Part shown: positions 58,814 through 64,000 of the stretch, one piece after another
Layout of the letters: each line of letters begins with the position of its first letter
Numbering within the stretch: position 1 is the stretch's first letter
DNA from: Escallonia rubra
Taxonomy: Eukaryota; Streptophyta; Magnoliopsida; Escalloniales; Escalloniaceae
NCBI GenBank assembly: GCA_033065855.1
Contig: JAVXUO010002762.1
Span: 857,351-921,350 of the forward strand
Direction of reading: 5' to 3'
Length of the DNA stretch: 64,000 bases
Notes under the pieces: generated by a model
Told to the model about the DNA's origin: nothing
Databases searched by the model: none
Seen by the model: only the letters and a program-made list of their open reading frames with translations
Position numbers and translations under genes: made by a program

Positions 58814-61592
58814 ATGGCGGTTGAGCCGGTCAATGTGAATGAGTATCAAGAACTTGCAAGGGAAGCCCTTCCAAAAATGTACTATGACTTCTACAATGGG
58901 GGAGCTGAGGACCAGCACACTCTAAGGGAGAACGTGGAAGCATTTCGTAGAATCAGGCAATAACTTGGACCCGCTACTATTTCTACAATTTAACCGGGAC
59001 ACTTTTCTAACATCATGACCTATGGCCTCAGTATCAGGCCAAGAGTCCTTGTAAATGTGAGCAGAATAGATATGTCAACCACTATACTGGGATTCAATTC
59101 TTCAGCGCCCATTATGATTGCTCCAACCGCTATGCATAAGCTGGCACACCAGGAAGGTCCAAATTGTTCCACAAGATTTTTTGACTGAATGTATACATAG
59201 AGTTCTGACTCCCTCAATGGCTTATATTGGTCCCAGGTGAGGTCGCAACAGCCAGAGCAGCAGCAGCTTGTAACACGATAATGGTACTTATTTCTGGGGG
59301 TGGTGCTCTGTGTTACTTCAGGTGTTTGAGTGCTGAGTTCTTCTCCATTTGCAGGCATTGTCGTTCATGTCTACCTGCACAGTGGAGGAAGTTGCTTCTA
59401 GCTGCAATGCTGTTCGCTTCTTTCAGTTTTATGTATTCCGCTTTCTTGAGCTTTTTGACTTTTAATTCCATATTGTGTTATCTAGGTTAATTAGCAGCTA
59501 TCTTAAGTCGTTTATTTCTTCTGATCACATTTATAGGAGCTGAGTTGAGAACTCTTGTATTTTTTTTATTTATAGGTGTACAAAAGACGGGATATAACGG
59601 CTTTGATGGTGCAACGAGCTGTAAGAAATGGGTTTAAGGCTTTAATTCTTACTGTCGACACTCCTCGACTTGGTCGAAGGGAGGCAGACATAAAGAACAA
59701 GTGAAAACGCAGCTCTCTCTTGTATACCATTCAGGCTATTAGGGTTTAGGACATTCAATTGTTTTTATATATGTTGAAATTTCCTTTCTGGAGAAACTGG
59801 TGCAATTTTTGTATCTGCTGTGGTTATATTCTTCTCATATTGAAATAGTAACCTGTGCAGTTTCTGTAACAAAAGTCTGATCATTGTGCAGAATGATTGC
59901 GCCTCAGCTGAAGAATTTTGAAGGTCTCTTGTCAACTGAAGTTGTCACAGTGAGTGTGATTATTCTGTTCCCAATGCCAGTATTAGCACGCTTAGGTAAC
60001 AAATGAAAATTTGATTGTGTGTGTGTAATGCGATGAGCAAAATGCATTTCTCCACCACTTGCTCTCGGCACTAGAAGAGGATCATGTTCTTTACTACATG
60101 TTTCTAGGGCCAGCTGAAAGGACGAGGGGACTCTGCCTAAAGTTGGAGAATTAACAAATAGTTAGCGTGTTGAACTATACTTCATCTTGAAAATACAGAA
60201 ATCAATTGTTCGTCGAATGAACAAAATATTGGATTGCTAATTTGAATGGATTCTTTCACAGGATAAGGGTTCAAACCTTGAAGCTTTTGCATCAGGGACC
60301 TTGGATGCCTCTTTATGTTGGGAGGTATAACTCGATAGTTTACCTTTGGTTAGATTCTTCAGGGAGATTTGTATCATTTTGGTTGTTAACCACTTTTAAG
60401 CTTGTGGGAGAACATATTAACTATTTCATCAAAGTCATGAGGTGATTCGCTTTGGGTGTCTCTTGACTCAGTTAGCACTTATAAGAATTTTGCAGGATAT
60501 AGGGTGGCTAAGATCCATTACGGACTTGCCAATTCTGATCAAGGGGGTGCTCACCCATGAGGATGGTAATATAATGGCCTTTTCTTATTATTGCAGTTCA
60601 TGATTTCTGTAATTGTACTGTTCAAATAGGAGAACTTTCTAGTAATTTTTCATGTTTATCCAACATTTGTTTGGCTTGTGAAGATTTATGGAATGGTCAA
60701 CAACTAAAACACATCAAATCATGAACTAACTCTTTCTCAGAAATCTTTTCTTAACTTTTTGGAAAGAAAGAGCAACATAACTCTATTAGGTGTCCCATAA
60801 TATTCGCACTCTGCCAGAACTGAATGCTGTATGTTGTTGCCTCTTAGAGGATGAAACTTATGAGATGGACGGACCAACTAAGAATATATTCTTTTTTCTG
60901 CTACTAGTACTTTGGGTAATCAAATAAGACAGCTGAGATCCAATATTTCTACTCTTGGCAGCAATAAGAGCTGTGGAAGTAGGAGTTGCTGGAATTGTTG
61001 TCTCTAATCATGGAGCTCGGCAGCTTGATTATGCTCCAGCCACTATTAATGTGCTAGAAGAGGTTATTGTTAATCTTTTATTTCGTTCTTTATTTGGATG
61101 CATCGGTCCCTACATGTGCAAATATTTAATTGTTGGATGTCTGATAAAACATTTTGGTATACTTGGCCTAAATCATCGGATTGCAGGTGGTCCTCGCTGT
61201 TCAAGGGAAAATTCCTGTTTTTCTCGATGGAGGAATAAGGCGGGGAACAGATGTATTCAAGGCCTTAGCACTTGGTGCACAAGCTGTTCTGGTAAAGTCA
61301 GGAACTTGTTAAAATTCTGAAGTATTTCATTGCAAAATATACCTTCGTTTTTCGCTCAAGTGCAAGACAGTCGCTCACTCCCTTCTTGCTCTTGATTGTT
61401 GGATAAATGCAGATTGGGCGGCCGGTTATCTATGGATTGGCAGCAAAAGGAGAACACGGGGTTAGACGGGTCATACAGATGCTGAAGGATGAGCTTGAGC
61501 TCACCATGGCTCTTTCTGGCTGCTGTCATCTGAAGGATATAGCTAGGAGCCATGTCAGGACAGGGCACGAAAAACTTCAATCCAGAATCTAG
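58814..61592 (+). CDS. Peroxisomal (S)-2-hydroxy-acid oxidase (GLO4/HAOX-like), 11 exons
   Basis: FMN enzyme that oxidises 2-hydroxy acids to 2-oxo acids with release of H2O2. Exons: 58814-58956, 59032-59156, 59237-59283, 59355-59432, 59576-59700, 59892-59949, 60262-60324, 60496-60565, 60962-61062, 61187-61291, 61413-61592; 1095 nt, 364 residues. Family residues are all seen: Tyr24 in [29 protein letters not shown], the FMN-binding [30 protein letters not shown] (Lys), SNHGARQLD (His and Arg), [20 protein letters not shown] and [14 protein letters not shown]. The C-terminus -SRI is a peroxisomal PTS1-type tripeptide. [18 protein letters not shown] and [20 protein letters not shown] point to the GLO4/HAOX branch that uses longer-chain 2-hydroxy acids rather than to glycolate oxidase proper. 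Intron 1 needs a GC donor (AG/GCAATA). Confidence 0.95.
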
Positions 61593-62448
61593 TTTCAATC
61601 TGAAGTGTTAAAGCTGGAAGCCTGAAGGCTGCCTCAAGTCACTTGTTCTGAGTTCTTTCATGACACTAGAATATGCATATTTGTTCATGTATCCTTAATT
61701 AAAGACACTGGGCAGCATGGTTGTGCCATGCTTGCTTTATCAACTGCTTCCGGTGTTCGTCATTGGTAGTGCACCACTTATATGACTACGTTGACAGTCG
61801 AAACATTTTTTCAGGTGAAACGCTAGTTCGTCCGTGCAAACGAACTTACGATAAGTGTGATTACGATGGTTTTACTCCATTGTATTGCAAATTTGGTATG
61901 CGGCTATTGTTAAGGGAAGGTCAGATAAGCTAGCATCACAAGAAGATCAATGTAACTGCAGGCAAACAACCAAGCACAGATTAGAGTTTAATCACGTGTC
62001 AGTAGGTGAAATGGGGTGTTGTTAACAAATAAAAGATTTACATCATGAAGATCTGCATCCAAGTCCTCGAGATCCATGCAGATCAGAGATATATATTTTT
62101 TTTTTGGTAATAATAATATATACATAAAAAAGGTTAGATTACCAGAGATATTTTATTTGCTTGAGGCAGTTTCAAGCTTTAGGATCGGAAAATAAGGGCC
62201 AGCGCATTGGCATTAGCACCATTGTTAATAACAAAACTGTACTATTTCAGATCAAAATAAAAACCCGAGTTATATTTTGTCTGTAAACCTGGGTAAGTGG
62301 ATCCAAATCTCCTCCATAAATAAAGCCAACTATGAACATGGCATTGTACCCCTCTATCTCTCTCTTTCACTGTGCGCGCGAGTGTGCCAATCTTCTCTGA
62401 AAGTCCTAACATTGTTGTTTATATACTCAAAGGGAACTGTTAAAGAAT
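61593..62448. other. Intergenic region upstream of the isoflavone-reductase-like gene
   Basis: Oxidase 3' region on the left, presumed promoter on the right. A CCATAAATAAAG sequence at about 62314-62325 is a possible TATA-type element, and a CT-rich leader follows (62350-62400). No gene between. Confidence 0.45.
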
Positions 62449-62631
62449 ATGGCCGAGCACAGCAAGATTCTGATAATTGGGGGAACGGGATACATCGGAA
62501 GTTTCATCGTGGAAGCTAGCGCCAAGTCTGGTCACCCTACGTTCGTCCTCATCAGAGACTCAACTCTCTCGAATCCTTCCAAATCCAACACCATCCAAAA
62601 ATTCAAGAACTCTGGTGTCACATTTCTTCAT
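62449..62631 (+). CDS. Isoflavone reductase-like / phenylcoumaran benzylic ether reductase, exon 1 only
   Basis: First 61 codons of an NmrA-like NADPH-dependent reductase of the PIP family (pinoresinol-lariciresinol, isoflavone and phenylcoumaran benzylic ether reductases). The Rossmann motif ILIIGGTGYIGSFIVEASA is complete, followed by GHPTFVLIRDSTLS and FKNSGVTFLH. The exon ends at CAT/GTGCGT, the position where these genes have their first intron. A nearby acceptor (ttttttgcag, 62698) leads only to an immediate stop, not to the expected GDLYDH exon. Exon 2 is either beyond the window edge, past a long transposon-like insertion, or lost. Whether the gene is functional cannot be told from here. 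Confidence 0.8.
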
Positions 62632-62659
62632 GTGCGTACATTTACATCATTTTTTTTTT

Positions 62660-63990
62660 TGGTATTAACGACAAAATATAATTTACACTTTTTTGCAGGT
62701 TACGCACGTCTAATTTCGGATGTTAATCGGCCGCGTGCATAACATATACCCTTTTTTCATGAGAAATTTGGTACAAGCACCACAAATACTACTACCGATC
62801 AACCCCACCACTACCCGATGCCGACAACCAACAATTCCAACCACCTGACCTGACCCACCATTGACGACCATCAATCAATTATCTCTCTCTTACTCTCTTA
62901 ACCTCCACCGAATCAACAACTGGTTGCAACAACCAATTACCACCGGTATTACCATAATAGTCTAACCAACCAAATCTTCACCACCATCACATACCCAGCC
63001 CACACCACGCCCCCAACGCTGCTGCCCACACCATCCCGCACTGCTGGAACCCCGCTGCCCACACCTAGCCCACAGAATTGGAAGCCCGTTGACCACTGTT
63101 TCTCTCTTCATGTGCTGCCATTACCACCGGTGCACTAAGTCCCCAACCGCCAGAACACCACTGCCCACTCACGCAGCCCACCACCTTCACCGTTATCCTG
63201 TTCTTCTCCCATACCCCACAAATTACTAAAAAATTTACAGATCTACAAATATAACCAAAAAAATCATCAAAATTTATCACCCCCGCCTACCGTTGTGTGT
63301 GTCGTGTGTGGATGGATGTGTGTGCGGTGCCGTGTGGGTGGTGGATTGGTGTGTGCGGTGGTGGGCTACCGGTGGTACGAACAACTCATGCGAATCCGCA
63401 GCGACACAGGCAACGAGTGTGGATGGTTGTGTGTGTGTGGTGTGCAGATGGGTGTCTGTGCGGTGCCGTGCTGGCGGGTTGGTGTGTGTGGAGGTAGACT
63501 GGCGGTGGTGCGAACAGCACAGGCAAATTCGCGGCGACGGTGCGGACGTGTCGGGATGGCTGTGTCTATGTGTCATGTGTGGATGGGTGTGTGCGGTGGT
63601 CGGCAGTGCTTTTTCTTCAACGACGGCGGTTGTTGATCTCGTCGGCGGAGGGTGGTGATCGGCGTGGTTACGGTCCTAGTGGTGGTTGGGGGTTGGGGAG
63701 GGCCGGAGGCGGGAGGTACGTGCTGGGTGGTGGTGGTTGGGTTGCAGTACTGTTGTGGTCGTGGGTTGATGATTAGAAATATGTCTGGAATTTTACCAAT
63801 TTATCCATGAGAGATGAAAAAAGAGTAAGAGAAGGCACGGATAACTCCTGAAATTAGACTGACATCGGCTTTTTGAGCAATTTGCAATGCTTTTTTGGAA
63901 TTACAGGGACGTTATCACAAAAGTTACAGATATATGAGAAGACTTACAAAAACGTCTAAATTACTGGGGATAGTTTTCTCACCGATCAAT
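62660..63990. mobile_element. Long foldback / Mutator-like element after exon 1 of the reductase gene
   Basis: The left arm contains 'gtctaatttcggatgtta...cccttttttcatgagaaatttggta'. The right arm on the other strand contains 'gtctaatttcaggagttatccg...ctcttttttcatc...atggataaattggta'. The interior is CCACC-rich at 62790-63060 and GGTGG/GTGTG-rich at 63290-63760. Outer limits are approximate and the right end may pass the window edge. Overlapping ORFs of up to 121 codons at 63290-63770 are products of this skewed composition. Confidence 0.55.
63290..63620. repeat. Imperfect GT-rich tandem repeat, about 131-bp period
   Basis: The segment 'gtggtacgaacaactcatgcgaatccgcagcgac' near 63374 returns as 'gtggtgcgaacagcacaggcaaattcgcggcgac' near 63505. 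Each is preceded by 'gtgcggtgccgtg' and 'ggttggtgtgtg'-type sequence. A third partial unit follows. Confidence 0.7.
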
Positions 63991-64000
63991 TCTTTTTATG

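Noticed and set aside
59020-59358. 112-codon minus-strand frame
   Set aside because: It overlaps exons 2 and 3 of the plus-strand 2-hydroxy-acid oxidase gene and is an antisense shadow.
58814-61592. Glycolate oxidase of photorespiration
   Set aside because: Overall fold is the same, but the sequence around [20 protein letters not shown] and the C-terminus fits the GLO4/HAOX branch better.
63293-63776. Overlapping Cys/Trp/Gly/Val-rich frames in all plus frames
   Set aside because: Open frames in three registers over a GTG/GGT-rich tandem repeat; not a gene.
1-64000. tRNA, rRNA and CRISPR-like arrays
   Set aside because: I looked for tRNA box B-like motifs, rRNA core sequence and regularly spaced repeats with unique spacers and found none. 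The tandem arrays present have no spacers.

Overview
This window is nuclear DNA from a flowering plant, probably a dicot. The genes are typical plant nuclear genes with short exons and AT-rich GT-AG introns: a DUF936 protein, an ALKBH1-type dioxygenase, SEC22, plastid KAS II, a SAP/CCCH protein, a peroxisomal 2-hydroxy-acid oxidase and an isoflavone-reductase-like enzyme. The spaces between genes are filled with plant-type transposons. I saw no bacterial, organellar, CRISPR, rRNA or tRNA features. Exon borders were set by eye from reading frame, splice sites and remembered family sequences. For four complete multi-exon genes (DUF936, SEC22, KAS II, SAP/CCCH) the summed exon lengths are multiples of three; the oxidase also fits if its first intron uses a GC donor.

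Layout. 0.5-2.7 kb: DUF936 gene (+). 2.7-12.1 kb: gene-poor, with a broken Copia fragment, a Mutator-like element carrying a 9-bp target-site duplication, and a degenerate LTR. 12.1-13.1 kb: a small repeat-bearing ORF and a secreted phylloplanin-like gene (-). 14.0-18.2 kb: a solo LTR, an ICMT pseudogene (-), and a mariner-type element with another element nested inside it. 19.6-23.1 kb: ALKBH1-like gene (-) with a nearly perfect in-frame 300-bp internal duplication. 24.2-35.5 kb: a repeat block with an inverted pair of one element, a 5-kb LTR-like region with a 144-bp tandem array, a retroposon with a 19-bp target-site duplication, and a foldback element.

35.8-40.9 kb: SEC22 (+), whose first intron carries a 740-bp duplication including a truncated copy of exon 2. 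42.3-47.6 kb: KAS II (-), convergent with SEC22, with a perfect 25-bp-stem hairpin just after its stop codon. 47.7-52.7 kb: gene-free, with a hAT-type MITE. 52.7-55.8 kb: SAP/CCCH protein (+). 56.1-57.3 kb: Mutator-like element. 58.8-61.6 kb: 2-hydroxy-acid oxidase (+). 62.4 kb to the edge: first exon of an isoflavone-reductase-like gene, followed by a long foldback element that reaches the window end.

The genes do not form a pathway cluster; they are ordinary housekeeping and specialised-metabolism genes. The unusual content is structural: recent duplications inside SEC22 and ALKBH1, a hairpin in the KAS II 3' region, a heavily broken ICMT copy, and several transposon insertions whose target-site duplications can be read directly.
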